20,971 nt of DNA, taken from NCBI GenBank assembly GCA_900547965.1, contig URJE01000023.1:1-20971 (forward strand). The letters are read 5' to 3'. Made by a program: the position numbers and the translations under genes. Source of the stretch: an uncultured Eggerthella sp. (lineage in GTDB: Bacteria; Actinomycetota; Coriobacteriia; Coriobacteriales; Eggerthellaceae). Under the pieces are notes generated by a model that was not told the DNA's origin, did not search any database, and was given only the letters and a program-made list of their open reading frames with translations. This document shows positions 1 through 7,470 of the stretch, piece by piece (position 1 is the first letter of the stretch; every line of letters begins with the position of its first letter).

Positions 1-768
1 GGTACCAACTGCGAATACGATACCGCTCATGCCTTCAAGCGCGCTGGCGCCGAACCCGAGGTCCTGGTGATCAACAACCTTACGCCCGCAGCAGTTGCCG
101 AAAGCACCGATGCGTTGGTGAAGGCCATCAACAACAGCCAAATCGTTATGCTTCCCGGCGGTTTCTCCGGCGGCGACGAGCCCGATGGTTCAGCGAAATT
201 CATTACGGCATTCTTCCGTGCGCCTGCCGTTACCGAAGCAGTTCGTGAGTTGCTTCAGAAGCGCGATGGCCTGATGTTGGGTATCTGCAATGGTTTCCAG
301 GCTCTTATCAAGTTGGGTTTGGTTCCCTATGGCGATATCGTTCCTGCAACGCCCGAGGCTCCCACGCTTACGTTCAACACCATCGGTCGCCACCAGAGCG
401 GCCTGGTTCGCACGCGCATTGCTTCGAGCCTTTCTCCTTGGCTTTCACGCTGCAATGTGGGCGATATTCACACGGTTGCCATCAGCCACGGCGAGGGCCG
501 TTTCGTGGCAAGTCCTGAAACGGTTGCTCAGCTTGCTGCGGCAGGCCAGATTGCAACGCAGTATGTTGATGAGGCAGGTAATCCTTCGATGGACCTTTCG
601 GTTAATCCCAACGGCTCCATTTTGGCTATCGAAGGCATTACCAGCCCCGACGGTCGTGTTTTGGGCAAGATGGGCCATACCGAGCGCTCCGGCAACGGTT
701 TGTACAAGAATGTTCCCGGCGATCTGTACCAGCCCCTGTTCGAGGGTGGCGTAGAGTACTTCAAGTAA
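1..768 (+). CDS. purL: Phosphoribosylformylglycinamidine synthase, C-terminal glutaminase part (5' end outside window)
   Basis: This is the C-terminal 255 residues of FGAM synthase, which makes formylglycinamidine ribonucleotide from FGAR, ATP and glutamine in cytoplasmic purine synthesis. The reading frame is open from base 1, beginning with GTNCEYDTA, the typical entry into the class I glutamine amidotransferase domain. The catalytic triad region is visible: the nucleophile in LGICNGFQ (Cys at fragment residue 96), SHGEGRF, and a terminal GHTER. The GGDEPDGSAKF stretch is also typical of PurL/PurQ. It could be a separate PurQ or the tail of a single-chain PurL. The open frame at the window edge and the GKMGHTERxxNGLYKN ending favour the fused form, but the N-terminal part is not visible. 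A hairpin terminator follows about 20 bp after the stop. Confidence 0.93.
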   Translation, partial: GTNCEYDTAHAFKRAGAEPEVLVINNLTPAAVAESTDALVKAINNSQIVMLPGGFSGGDEPDGSAKFITAFFRAPAVTEAVRELLQKRDGLMLGICNGFQALIKLGLVPYGDIVPATPEAPTLTFNTIGRHQSGLVRTRIASSLSPWLSRCNVGDIHTVAISHGEGRFVASPETVAQLAAAGQIATQYVDEAGNPSMDLSVNPNGSILAIEGITSPDGRVLGKMGHTERSGNGLYKNVPGDLYQPLFEGGVEYFK

Positions 769-788
769 GAAATGCTTGCTTTCTTCTT

Positions 789-829
789 GAGGCGTCCCCG
801 TTTCCTGTAAGGAGCGGGGGCGCTTCTGT
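789..829 (+). terminator. Intrinsic terminator after purL
   Basis: A GC-rich stem pairs gcgtccccg (792-800) with cgggggcgc (815-823), with one G-U pair and a 14-nt loop. Outer bases 789-791 extend the stem to 826. Only a short, interrupted T tract follows, so it may be a weaker terminator. Confidence 0.6.
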
Positions 830-996
830 GCGTTTGTGCATGATAGCAAGCGGAAAGCGGGCGGAGTGCAGCCGGGGGCGGCGAAGCCCTTCTTGCCTGT
901 GAACCGAATCCGTGCACGTGCTTTGGGTTCGCTTCCTGTAGTTTGCTTTCCCTGCTGTGACTCGAAACGCACCTTGCCGATGCGCGTAAACACCCT
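830..996. other. Intergenic stretch with no recognised feature
   Basis: The purL-ettA gap is 310 bp. Apart from the terminator at its left end and the ettA promoter at its right end, I see no ribosome binding site followed by a plausible ORF, no repeat and no recognised RNA motif. Minus-strand frames are open here but lack a credible start and resemble no family I know. Confidence 0.5.
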
Positions 997-1025
997 TTGG
1001 TGAAATCAAACGAATATAGGATAAT
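997..1025 (+). promoter_or_regulatory. Putative sigma-A promoter for ettA
   Basis: The -35 element is TTGGTG (997-1002) and the -10 element is GATAAT (1020-1025), separated by exactly 17 bp. Predicted transcription starts near 1032, giving a leader of about 47 nt before the GTG start at 1079. Confidence 0.5.
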
Positions 1026-1078
1026 GAAATAAGTATGCACATTGCTGGCCACCAGCATCCCTCGTGAAAGGAATCTTT

Positions 1079-2758
1079 GTGGCTGAATTCATTTACCAGA
1101 TGTATCAAGCGCGCAAAGCTCACGGTGACAAGGTCATCTTGGACGACGTGACGCTTTCGTTTTACCCTGGCGCCAAGATCGGCGTAGTAGGCCCTAATGG
1201 CATGGGCAAGTCTACCTTGCTGAAGGTTATGGCTGGCCTCGAAGAGGTTTCCGCGGGCGACGCGCGTCTTACCCCTGGCTATACGGTTGGCATTCTTCAG
1301 CAGGAGCCCCCGCTCGACGAAGAGGCCACGGTAATCGAGAACATTCGCATGGCGTTTGCCGACGTGCTTGCTAAGGTTGAGCGTTTCAATGCCATCGGTG
1401 CGGAAATGGCCGATCCTGATGCTGATTTCGATGCCTTGATGGAAGAAATGGGTACGCTTCAGAACGATATCGACGCTGCAAACGGCTGGGATTTGGACAG
1501 TCAGCTTTCTCAGGCAATGGATGCCTTGCAGTGCCCCGACCCCGACGCTCCTGTAAAGGTGCTTTCCGGCGGTGAACGCCGTCGCGTTGCGCTGTGCAAA
1601 CTTCTGCTTGAAGCGCCCGACCTGCTTCTTTTGGACGAGCCCACCAACCACTTGGATGCCGAATCGGTGCTATGGCTTGAGCAGTTTCTCCATCATTACC
1701 CCGGTGCGGTGCTTGCGGTAACGCATGATCGCTATTTCCTCGACAACGTTGCTGAATGGATCTGCGAAGTTGACCGTGGCCATCTGTATCCGTACAAGGG
1801 CAACTACTCTACCTACCTGGAAACCAAGGCGGCTCGTTTGGAATCTCAGGGTCAGCAGCAGGCGAAACTGGCAAAACGCATGAAGAACGAACTGGAATGG
1901 GTTCGTTCCAGCCCGAAGGCACGCCAGGCCAAGAACAAGGCTCGTCTTGAGCGCTATGAGCAGATGGAGGCTGAGGCACGAAGTGCCAAGAGTGTCGACT
2001 TCACCGACATCACCATTCCCGTCGGTCCTCGCTTGGGCTCTAAGGTCCTTGAAGTCGAGCATTTGCACAAACAGTTCGGCGATCGTGTTCTTATCGACGA
2101 TCTTTCGTTCAGCTTGCCGCGCAACGGCATCGTGGGTGTTATCGGTCCCAATGGTGTTGGCAAGTCGACCCTGTTCAAGATGATTGTGGGCAAAGAGCCG
2201 GTTTCTGGCGGCACGCTTGAGCTGGGCGAAACCGTTCAGATTTCCTACGTCGATCAGAATCGTGAAGGTCTTGACCCGAAAAAAACGCTTTGGGAAGTTG
2301 TTTCCGACGGGTTGGATTATATCCGCGTAGGCGAAACCGAGATTCCCAGCCGTGCGTATGTGGCGAACTTCGGCTTTAAGGGCTCTGACCAGCAAAAGCC
2401 CGCCGGCGTTCTTTCTGGCGGTGAGCGCAATCGCTTGAACCTTGCTCTTACGCTGAAGCAGGGGGGCAACCTACTCCTGCTCGACGAGCCCACGAACGAC
2501 CTGGACGTAGAAACGCTCGAAAGCCTCGAAGAAGCGTTGCTGGCGTTTCCTGGCTGCGCAGTAATCACCAGCCACGACCGTATGTTTCTTGACCGTATTG
2601 CCACGCATATTCTTGCGTGGGAGGGCACCGATGAAAACCCCGGCAATTGGCATTGGTTCGAAGGCAACTTCGATTCTTACCAGAAGAACAAGATCGAACG
2701 CCTGGGCGAAGAAGCGGCAAAGCCTCATCGCTTGCATCGCAAGCTTACGCGCGATTAG
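1079..2758 (+). CDS. ettA: Energy-dependent translational throttle protein EttA (ABC-F ATPase)
   Basis: EttA is a cytoplasmic ABC-F protein that binds the ribosomal E site and gates the first elongation steps according to the ATP/ADP ratio. Two ATP-binding cassettes are complete: Walker A GPNGMGKST (38-46) and GPNGVGKST (356-364), signatures LSGGERRR (162-169) and LSGGERNR, and Walker B LLLLDEPTNHLD (182-193) and LLLLDEPTNDLD. There is no membrane segment. The charged linker between the cassettes is typical of ABC-F proteins. The GTG at 1079 was chosen because AAAGGA lies 7 nt upstream and the protein then starts MAEFIYQM, like known EttA. A GTG at 1064 would add five residues but would place this ribosome binding site inside the gene. 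The resulting 559 aa matches the usual 555. Confidence 0.95.
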   Translation: MAEFIYQMYQARKAHGDKVILDDVTLSFYPGAKIGVVGPNGMGKSTLLKVMAGLEEVSAGDARLTPGYTVGILQQEPPLDEEATVIENIRMAFADVLAKVERFNAIGAEMADPDADFDALMEEMGTLQNDIDAANGWDLDSQLSQAMDALQCPDPDAPVKVLSGGERRRVALCKLLLEAPDLLLLDEPTNHLDAESVLWLEQFLHHYPGAVLAVTHDRYFLDNVAEWICEVDRGHLYPYKGNYSTYLETKAARLESQGQQQAKLAKRMKNELEWVRSSPKARQAKNKARLERYEQMEAEARSAKSVDFTDITIPVGPRLGSKVLEVEHLHKQFGDRVLIDDLSFSLPRNGIVGVIGPNGVGKSTLFKMIVGKEPVSGGTLELGETVQISYVDQNREGLDPKKTLWEVVSDGLDYIRVGETEIPSRAYVANFGFKGSDQQKPAGVLSGGERNRLNLALTLKQGGNLLLLDEPTNDLDVETLESLEEALLAFPGCAVITSHDRMFLDRIATHILAWEGTDENPGNWHWFEGNFDSYQKNKIERLGEEAAKPHRLHRKLTRD

Positions 2759-2792
2759 CATTCAGCAGATAGTTTTTCGGACACCCAAGCAG

Positions 2793-2825
2793 AGAGGCAG
2801 CCTCCTTCGAGGTTGCCTCTTTTTC
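2793..2825 (+). terminator. Intrinsic terminator after ettA
   Basis: A 12-bp stem pairs agaggcagcctc (2793-2804) with gaggttgcctct (2809-2820), with one G-U pair and a 4-nt loop (cttc), followed by TTTTTCT. The stem is nearly the same sequence as the gpmA terminator about 130 bp away. Confidence 0.9.
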
Positions 2826-2920
2826 TGTTGGCAGGTTTCGCCGCGGACATCTAGATTGCGCTCGGAATAAGGCAGCCACAGCGGCATAGCGTTGAAAATC
2901 GAAATAGTGCGAATGTGCAA

Positions 2921-2958
2921 AAAAAGAGAAAAGGCAACCTCGAAAGAGGTTGCCTTTT
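2921..2958 (-). terminator. Intrinsic terminator after gpmA
   Basis: A perfect 13-bp stem (2929-2941 with 2946-2958) encloses the loop gaaa. On the minus strand it is followed by TCTCTTTTTTTGC, a strong T tract. It lies 37 bp after the gpmA stop. Confidence 0.92.
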
Positions 2959-2994
2959 CATGTGTAAGTTTGCTGGGATTGAAGCGATCGAAAC

Positions 2995-3753
2995 TTATTT
3001 GGCTTTGCCCTGATTTGCTACAGCGTTGATTTTGGCGTTAATGGTTTCTTCGTCGCCAACGTACTTCTTGTCAAGAACGTTGAAATCCTGGTCGAAGGTG
3101 TAAACCAGCGGTACACCTGTGGGGATGTTCACGCCTACGATTTCGTCATCGGAAAGCTTGTCGAACTGTTTTACCAGGGCGCGCAGGGAATTGCCATGAG
3201 CAACGATGAGCACGCGCTTGCCGGCGCGCATCTGAGGTTCGATTTCTTCCTCGAAGTAAGGCCATGCGCGAGCGATGGTGTCTTTCAGGCATTCTGCCAG
3301 GGGCATTTCATCGGCGGGAGCATTGCGGTAAGGAGCCATAAGGCGAGGATTGCGCTCGTCGGTTTCTTCCAGTGCGGGAGGACGTACATCGAAGCTGCGA
3401 CGCCAGATTTTAACCTGGTCTTCGCCGTATTTTGCAGCGGTTTCAGCCTTGTTCAGGCCCTGCAGGGCGCCATAGTGACGCTCATTCAGGCGCCACGTCT
3501 TGTTGACGGGCAGCCATTCGCGATCCATTGCCTGAAGAATGTGGTTCAGCGTGTGGATGGCGCGCTTGAGGTACGAGGTGTAGCACACATCGAAGTCAAA
3601 GCCAGCTTCGGCAAGGGCGCGACCGCCATCGGATGCTTCTTTGCGGCCCGTATCGGTAAGGTCGACATCCATCCAGCCGGTGAAAAGGTTCAGCTTGTTC
3701 CATTCGCTTTCGCCGTGGCGAACCAAGACGAGTTGCATGGTCGAATCAGTCAT
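2995..3753 (-). CDS. gpmA: 2,3-bisphosphoglycerate-dependent phosphoglycerate mutase
   Basis: This cytoplasmic glycolytic and gluconeogenic enzyme interconverts 3- and 2-phosphoglycerate through a phosphohistidine. The phospho-acceptor motif LVRHGESEWN lies at residues 10-19. The conserved RLNERHYGALQGLNK stretch and the second histidine in VAHGNSLRAL are present. At 252 aa it is the normal length of the dPGM family (E. coli GpmA has 250). The ATG at 3753 has AGAAGGA upstream on the minus strand. An internal ATG five codons later gives the more usual MQLVLVRHG beginning, but it lacks an equally placed ribosome binding site. The gene converges on ettA and has its own terminator; its upstream neighbour is divergent. 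Confidence 0.96.
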   Translation of the reverse strand: MTDSTMQLVLVRHGESEWNKLNLFTGWMDVDLTDTGRKEASDGGRALAEAGFDFDVCYTSYLKRAIHTLNHILQAMDREWLPVNKTWRLNERHYGALQGLNKAETAAKYGEDQVKIWRRSFDVRPPALEETDERNPRLMAPYRNAPADEMPLAECLKDTIARAWPYFEEEIEPQMRAGKRVLIVAHGNSLRALVKQFDKLSDDEIVGVNIPTGVPLVYTFDQDFNVLDKKYVGDEETINAKINAVANQGKAK

Positions 3754-3985
3754 GATTCCTTCTCTTTCTCGTAGTAAGCGGGTTGCCCCGAGTTTATTCG
3801 TAATGCGCGTTGTGTGCTAAGCAAGCAAAGCAGAGAGCACATGCGCAACATATTCAGTATGACGTTTCGGCAAATGCGTGGGGCACTGGTCGGGGAGCGT
3901 TGCTGTGCTTTCGTTGGACGGCACATTTTAGCTGGGCGCTGCACTTTTCTGTCCTTTGCGCTGTCCACGCAGCATGGTAATGGGT

Positions 3986-3994
3986 TGGTATGAT
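3986..3994 (+). promoter_or_regulatory. Extended -10 promoter for the DUF2130 gene
   Basis: TGgTATGAT is a good extended -10 element (TGnTATAAT-like). No matching -35 is visible at normal spacing. Transcription would start near 4001, downstream of an alternative upstream start at 3956, which supports the ATG at 4031. Confidence 0.5.
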
Positions 3995-4030
3995 AGAGCG
4001 AAAAGAAACTGCGCTTTAAGGAGCTTAAGC

Positions 4031-5680
4031 ATGAACGAAATTAAATGCCCGCACTGCGGAAAGGTGTTCCAGGTAGACGAGCGCGGTTTTGCCGATATCT
4101 TGCGTCAGGTGCGCACTGCCGAATTCGACAAGGAAATAGCTCAGCGCGAAGGCATGCTGCAAGAGCAGAATGCCCAGGCGGTAAAGCTCGCGGTTGCCAA
4201 GGCCCAGCAGGATGCTCAAGCGCAAGCCGCTCAGCGTGATGCTCGCATTGCTGAATTGGAAACGCGTCTTGCTGCCGAAAAGCGCGAACGCGAACAGGCG
4301 GAAAAGTCGTCTCAGCTTGAGCATGCCAACGAACTTGAAGCAGCGCTTGCGAAGAAGCAAGTTGAAATCGCCCAGTTGCAGGCGGATGTGAAAAAGTTAT
4401 CGGCCGACCATGATGCGGAAAATCGCATTGCCAAGGCAGAACATGAACGTCTGCTTTCCGATGCAACCGCCCAGCGTGATGCGGAGATTGCGGCATTGCG
4501 CCAGCAGATTTCCTCTCAGGAAAGCGCCTTCAAACAGCAACTTGAATCGCAGGTTCAGCACTATTCCCAGAAAATGGCTGCCGATAAGGCGGAAAGTGCT
4601 CGTGCGGCCGCTGAAGAATCGGCAAAGCTGCAGCAGACCATCGCTGCGCAGAAGCAGCAGCTAGAGTCGCAAACCCAGCAGTTCAGAGCCGAAAAAGAGC
4701 TTGCGGTAAGTGAAGCTCGTGCTGCTGCTGAGCGTCAGCGCGATGAGCTGGCTGCTCAGGTTAAGCTTCAGGAAGCCCAGTCTGCGCAGGAGAAGGCTGC
4801 CTTGCGTGAGAAGATGACCAACGAACTTGCCGCAAAAGACGAGCTCATCAAGTACAAGGACGAAGAAATCGCCCGCGTTAAGGAAATGAAGGCACGTCTT
4901 TCCACCAAAATGGTTGGCGAATCGCTCGAGCGTCATTGCGAAACCGAGTTCAACAAAATCCGTGCCACGGCATTCCCTCATGCGTATTTCGAAAAAGACA
5001 ACGATGTGGTCGAGGGCACCAAGGGTGATTTCGTCTTCCGCGAAACCGATCCGGTAACGGGCGAAGAAGTGGTTTCCATCATGTTCGAGATGAAGAACGA
5101 AAACGATGAAACCCGCACTAAGCACAAGAACGAGGATTTCTTTGCCAAACTCGACTCCGACCGCAAAAAGAAGGGGTGCGAGTATGCTGTTCTGTGCACT
5201 ATGCTTGAACCCGACAACGATCTTTATAACGAAGGTATTGTTGATGTGAGCTACCGATATGAAAAGATGTACGTTATCCGTCCGCAATTCTTCATACCCA
5301 TCATTTCCATTTTGCGCAACGCTGCGCTGTCTGCCCTGCAGTACAAAACCGAGCTTGCCGAAGTGCGCAACCAGAACATCGACATCACGAACTTCGAAAA
5401 CTCGATGGAAGATTTCAAAACAAAGTTTGCGCGCAATTACGACCTTGCCAGCCGCAAGTTCCAGACGGCTATAGATGAAATCGATAAGACCATCGACCAC
5501 CTGCAGAAAACGAAAGAAGCGCTGTTGGGCAGCGAAAGGAATCTACGCCTGGCAAACGACAAGGCGCAAGACCTTACCATCAAGAAGCTTACGCGCAAGA
5601 ACCCTACGATGAAGGCGAAGTTTGCTGCGCTGAAGGAAGGGGAAAACGCCTTGCTCGAGGCTGCCGATCAAGAGGACTAG
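4031..5680 (+). CDS. DUF2130 family coiled-coil protein with PD-(D/E)XK-like motif
   Basis: The function is unknown. This 549-aa soluble protein has three parts. Residues 1-15 hold a half zinc-ribbon, CPHCGKVF. About residues 20-300 form a long Gln/Ala/Glu/Lys-rich coiled coil with heptad character. About residues 300-480 form the conserved DUF2130 domain. In that domain D333 (KGDF), then E353-M-K355 (IMFEMKNE), look like the acid and ExK residues of a PD-(D/E)XK nuclease fold, as in the RmuC-type proteins that share a coiled coil plus nuclease-like layout. That reading is an inference from the motif. A second charged helical region ends the protein. AAGGAG lies 7 nt before the ATG at 4031, and the extended -10 at 3986-3994 also favours this start. 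The gene appears to stand alone, divergent from gpmA. Confidence 0.82.
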   Translation: MNEIKCPHCGKVFQVDERGFADILRQVRTAEFDKEIAQREGMLQEQNAQAVKLAVAKAQQDAQAQAAQRDARIAELETRLAAEKREREQAEKSSQLEHANELEAALAKKQVEIAQLQADVKKLSADHDAENRIAKAEHERLLSDATAQRDAEIAALRQQISSQESAFKQQLESQVQHYSQKMAADKAESARAAAEESAKLQQTIAAQKQQLESQTQQFRAEKELAVSEARAAAERQRDELAAQVKLQEAQSAQEKAALREKMTNELAAKDELIKYKDEEIARVKEMKARLSTKMVGESLERHCETEFNKIRATAFPHAYFEKDNDVVEGTKGDFVFRETDPVTGEEVVSIMFEMKNENDETRTKHKNEDFFAKLDSDRKKKGCEYAVLCTMLEPDNDLYNEGIVDVSYRYEKMYVIRPQFFIPIISILRNAALSALQYKTELAEVRNQNIDITNFENSMEDFKTKFARNYDLASRKFQTAIDEIDKTIDHLQKTKEALLGSERNLRLANDKAQDLTIKKLTRKNPTMKAKFAALKEGENALLEAADQED

Positions 5681-5808
5681 AAAACCTCAGGCGCTTCTTC
5701 CATTTTTGTAAATCTTTCCCGAATAGCCTGAAAAGGGAAAGTAACAAGGCTCGCTTCGGCTTAGAATGGCTTCGTTTTGTTTAAGAGGCTAAGTTTCAGG
5801 AGCGCTTG

Positions 5809-6993
5809 GTGACCCAGAAAATGACAGGCAAGCAATGGCTCGCCCTTGCGGGCATCGCTGTTGCGGCGTTCGTGTTTAATTCTTCGGAATTTATGCCAGT
5901 AGGCTTGCTTACCGATATCGGCAAAACGTTTGGAACCAGCGAGGCCACGACGGGTATGTTGGTTTCGGTGTATGCGTGGGCGGTCATGCTGCTTTCTGTG
6001 CCGTTGATGATCATTGCGACGCGCTTAGATTTTCGCAGGCTGCTCCTGGTGGTTATCGTGGTGTTTCTTATTGGGCAGGTGCTTACATCGCTGTCAACGA
6101 GCTACTGGATGCTCATGGCGGCACGTATGGTGGTTGCTTGTGCCCATTCGGTATTTTGGGCCATTGCCGCGCCTATCGCGGTGCGTCTGGTACCGAAAAA
6201 CAAGCGGGCTCTTGCTTTGAGCGTCGTCGAAACGGGCACGGCCGTTGCCGCTATCGTAGGATTGCCATTGGGTCGAGCTATTGGTTTGGCGGTGGGGTGG
6301 CGCCTGACGTTTGCCATTGTGGCGGTAATATCTGCGCTCTTGCTGGTGTATCTGCTTATCACTTTGCCCTGGGTTCCTGGTGCGGAGCCTTTCAGCGTTG
6401 GGCAGTTGCCGGGGCTGTTCCAAAACAAGGGCTTGGTGGCATTGTTCATTCTTACCGCGCTGTACGCATGGGGCTACTACACGGGCTACAGCTATATTGA
6501 GCCTTTCTTGCTGCAGGTGGCGGGATTGGAGAACGATGTGGTTACCCTGGTTCTTTCCGTGTTTGGCGTTGCAAGCATCATCGGTAGCATACTGTGCTCC
6601 AAGCTGTATCCCCGCTTCCGTTTTCCCTTCTTTAAGGTCATTACCATCGGTGTGCCGGTAGCTTTGCTACTGATGCACGCTGCGGCGGGTTTGGGCCTTG
6701 CGGCAATACTTGGTGTTGTTGTTCTATGGGGCATAAGCGCGGCTTCGGTAAGCGTTGTGTACCAAGCAGAGATCATCAATGTTTCTTCCGATGAAGAAGA
6801 GACGGTTGCCATGGCGTTTTTCTCGGGAATCTTCAACTTCGGCATCGGTACCGGTGCTCTTTTGGGCGGCCAGGTGGTCAATACGCTGGGCATTGCGAGC
6901 GTGTTTTATGCGGGCGGCATCATCGGCGTGGTTTCGGTTTTGTTCTGCTTGGCTGTGGCGGTTGGGCGCCTTAGGCGGTATTCCGTGAAATAG
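5809..6993 (+). CDS. sotB: MFS sugar-efflux-type transporter (SotB-like, DHA1 family)
   Basis: This is a 394-aa inner-membrane proton antiporter with about 12 hydrophobic helices. The N-terminal stretch FNSSEFMPVGLLTDI, followed by YAWAVMLLSVP, closely resembles E. coli SotB (FNTTEFVPVGLLSDI), an exporter of arabinose and IPTG-like sugars. The related NepI, AraJ and YdhP proteins export other small molecules. GLPLGRAIGxxxGWRLTF is the conserved motif C/helix 5 region of the DHA1 efflux family. The substrate cannot be read from sequence. The GTG at 5809 follows CAGGAG by 6 nt; a TTG one codon earlier is too close to the ribosome binding site. The 125-bp gap upstream contains only a weak, T-less hairpin (5714-5741). 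Confidence 0.82.
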   Translation: MTQKMTGKQWLALAGIAVAAFVFNSSEFMPVGLLTDIGKTFGTSEATTGMLVSVYAWAVMLLSVPLMIIATRLDFRRLLLVVIVVFLIGQVLTSLSTSYWMLMAARMVVACAHSVFWAIAAPIAVRLVPKNKRALALSVVETGTAVAAIVGLPLGRAIGLAVGWRLTFAIVAVISALLLVYLLITLPWVPGAEPFSVGQLPGLFQNKGLVALFILTALYAWGYYTGYSYIEPFLLQVAGLENDVVTLVLSVFGVASIIGSILCSKLYPRFRFPFFKVITIGVPVALLLMHAAAGLGLAAILGVVVLWGISAASVSVVYQAEIINVSSDEEETVAMAFFSGIFNFGIGTGALLGGQVVNTLGIASVFYAGGIIGVVSVLFCLAVAVGRLRRYSVK

Positions 6994-7119
6994 CCTGAAG
7001 TGCTTGGCTTCCGCTTGGCGCTATGAGGGGCTGGGTGTGTAGGTCTTTTCTCATCAGGCTTTATTTCGTCTCTGTTTCTAAAATATCCAGACTCTGTGAC
7101 GATGTGAGAATAATCGGTG

Positions 7120-7158
7120 TTGAACAATTGCAACTTTTGCTGAAAGGACGAATATAGA
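7120..7158 (+). promoter_or_regulatory. Possible promoter of the structured leader
   Basis: TTGCAA (7128-7133) is followed after 17 bp by AATATA (7151-7156), overlapping TATAGA (7153-7158). The match is moderate. It would start RNA just before the first hairpin at 7164. Confidence 0.3.
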
Positions 7159-7163
7159 GCCAT

Positions 7164-7203
7164 CGAACGCAAGGGGCGTTCGGAATAAGCGCTTCGGCAC
7201 TTA
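7164..7203 (+). promoter_or_regulatory. Two tandem stem-loops at the 5' end of the leader RNA
   Basis: The first hairpin pairs cgaacgc (7164-7170) with gcgttcg (7176-7182). The second pairs 7186-7192 with 7197-7203 around a stable cUUCGg tetraloop, with one C-A mismatch. The gttcg part of the first hairpin (7178-7182) can instead pair with cgaac at 7214-7218, beside the ribosome binding site of the leader ORF, so the structure could influence leader translation. No riboswitch family that I know fits. Confidence 0.5.
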
Positions 7204-7220
7204 CACGTTAGGACGAACTT

Positions 7221-7268
7221 TTGAATTACCTCAACCTGCATACAGAAATTATCAGCTCCATTATTTAG
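7221..7268 (+). CDS. Putative 15-codon leader peptide
   Basis: A TTG-initiated ORF encodes MNYLNLHTEIISSII and ends in TAG. AGGA (7210-7213) lies 7 nt upstream, a normal spacing. Four of fifteen residues are isoleucine, placed as II-SS-II directly before the stop, and three more codons specify leucine (counting the TTG start). The stop codon overlaps the first arm of an alternative hairpin (7267-7276). This is the layout of an attenuation leader, where the ribosome position decides which RNA hairpin forms. Translation is not proven; chance ORFs of this length are common, so support comes from the ribosome binding site and the context. Confidence 0.45.
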   Translation: MNYLNLHTEIISSII

Positions 7269-7317
7269 GGCTCGGGTTGCCTGAATCAGCTGCCCGAACC
7301 CTAATCGGGCAGCTGAT
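7267..7317 (+). promoter_or_regulatory. Mutually exclusive hairpins (attenuator-like)
   Basis: Arm A agggctcggg (7267-7276) pairs with arm B cccgaaccct (7293-7302), 9 of 10 positions. Arm B also belongs to a perfect 13-bp hairpin, 7285-7297 with 7305-7317, loop 7298-7304. The two structures cannot coexist. The 13-bp hairpin is followed by GGTTTTG, so it could itself be a weak terminator. Confidence 0.6.
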
Positions 7318-7324
7318 GGTTTTG

Positions 7325-7365
7325 AATCCGGAGGCTGTTTAAAGAAACGGCTTCCGGATTTTTTT
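7325..7365 (+). terminator. Strong intrinsic terminator ahead of the MHS transporter gene
   Basis: A 16-bp stem (7325-7340 with 7345-7360) has two G-U pairs and the loop aaag, and its 3' arm runs directly into a T tract (TT of the arm plus TTTTT at 7361-7365). It lies about 105 bp before the transporter start, and I see no convincing promoter in between. Either it is a conditional terminator for the transporter, or it ends an independent small RNA. Confidence 0.88.
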
Positions 7366-7470
7366 ATGCCTTTACCATTAAATTTCTTCCGTGTTGCTTT
7401 CTTCAAACAGCCTTTCGATTCCAAACCTTGATTCATCGGTTCACGGATTGAAGGAAAAGAAGGAAACGGA

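Noticed and set aside
5714..5741. Hairpin after the DUF2130 gene as a terminator
   Set aside because: The 7-bp stem has a 14-nt loop and no T tract, so I could not support it as a terminator.
7164..7365. Known riboswitch or T-box upstream of the MHS transporter
   Set aside because: I compared from memory with T-box, ykkC, mini-ykkC, GEMM, fluoride, SAM and THF consensus elements and found no diagnostic motif. The repeated aggacgaa (7145-7152 and 7210-7217) alone is not enough.
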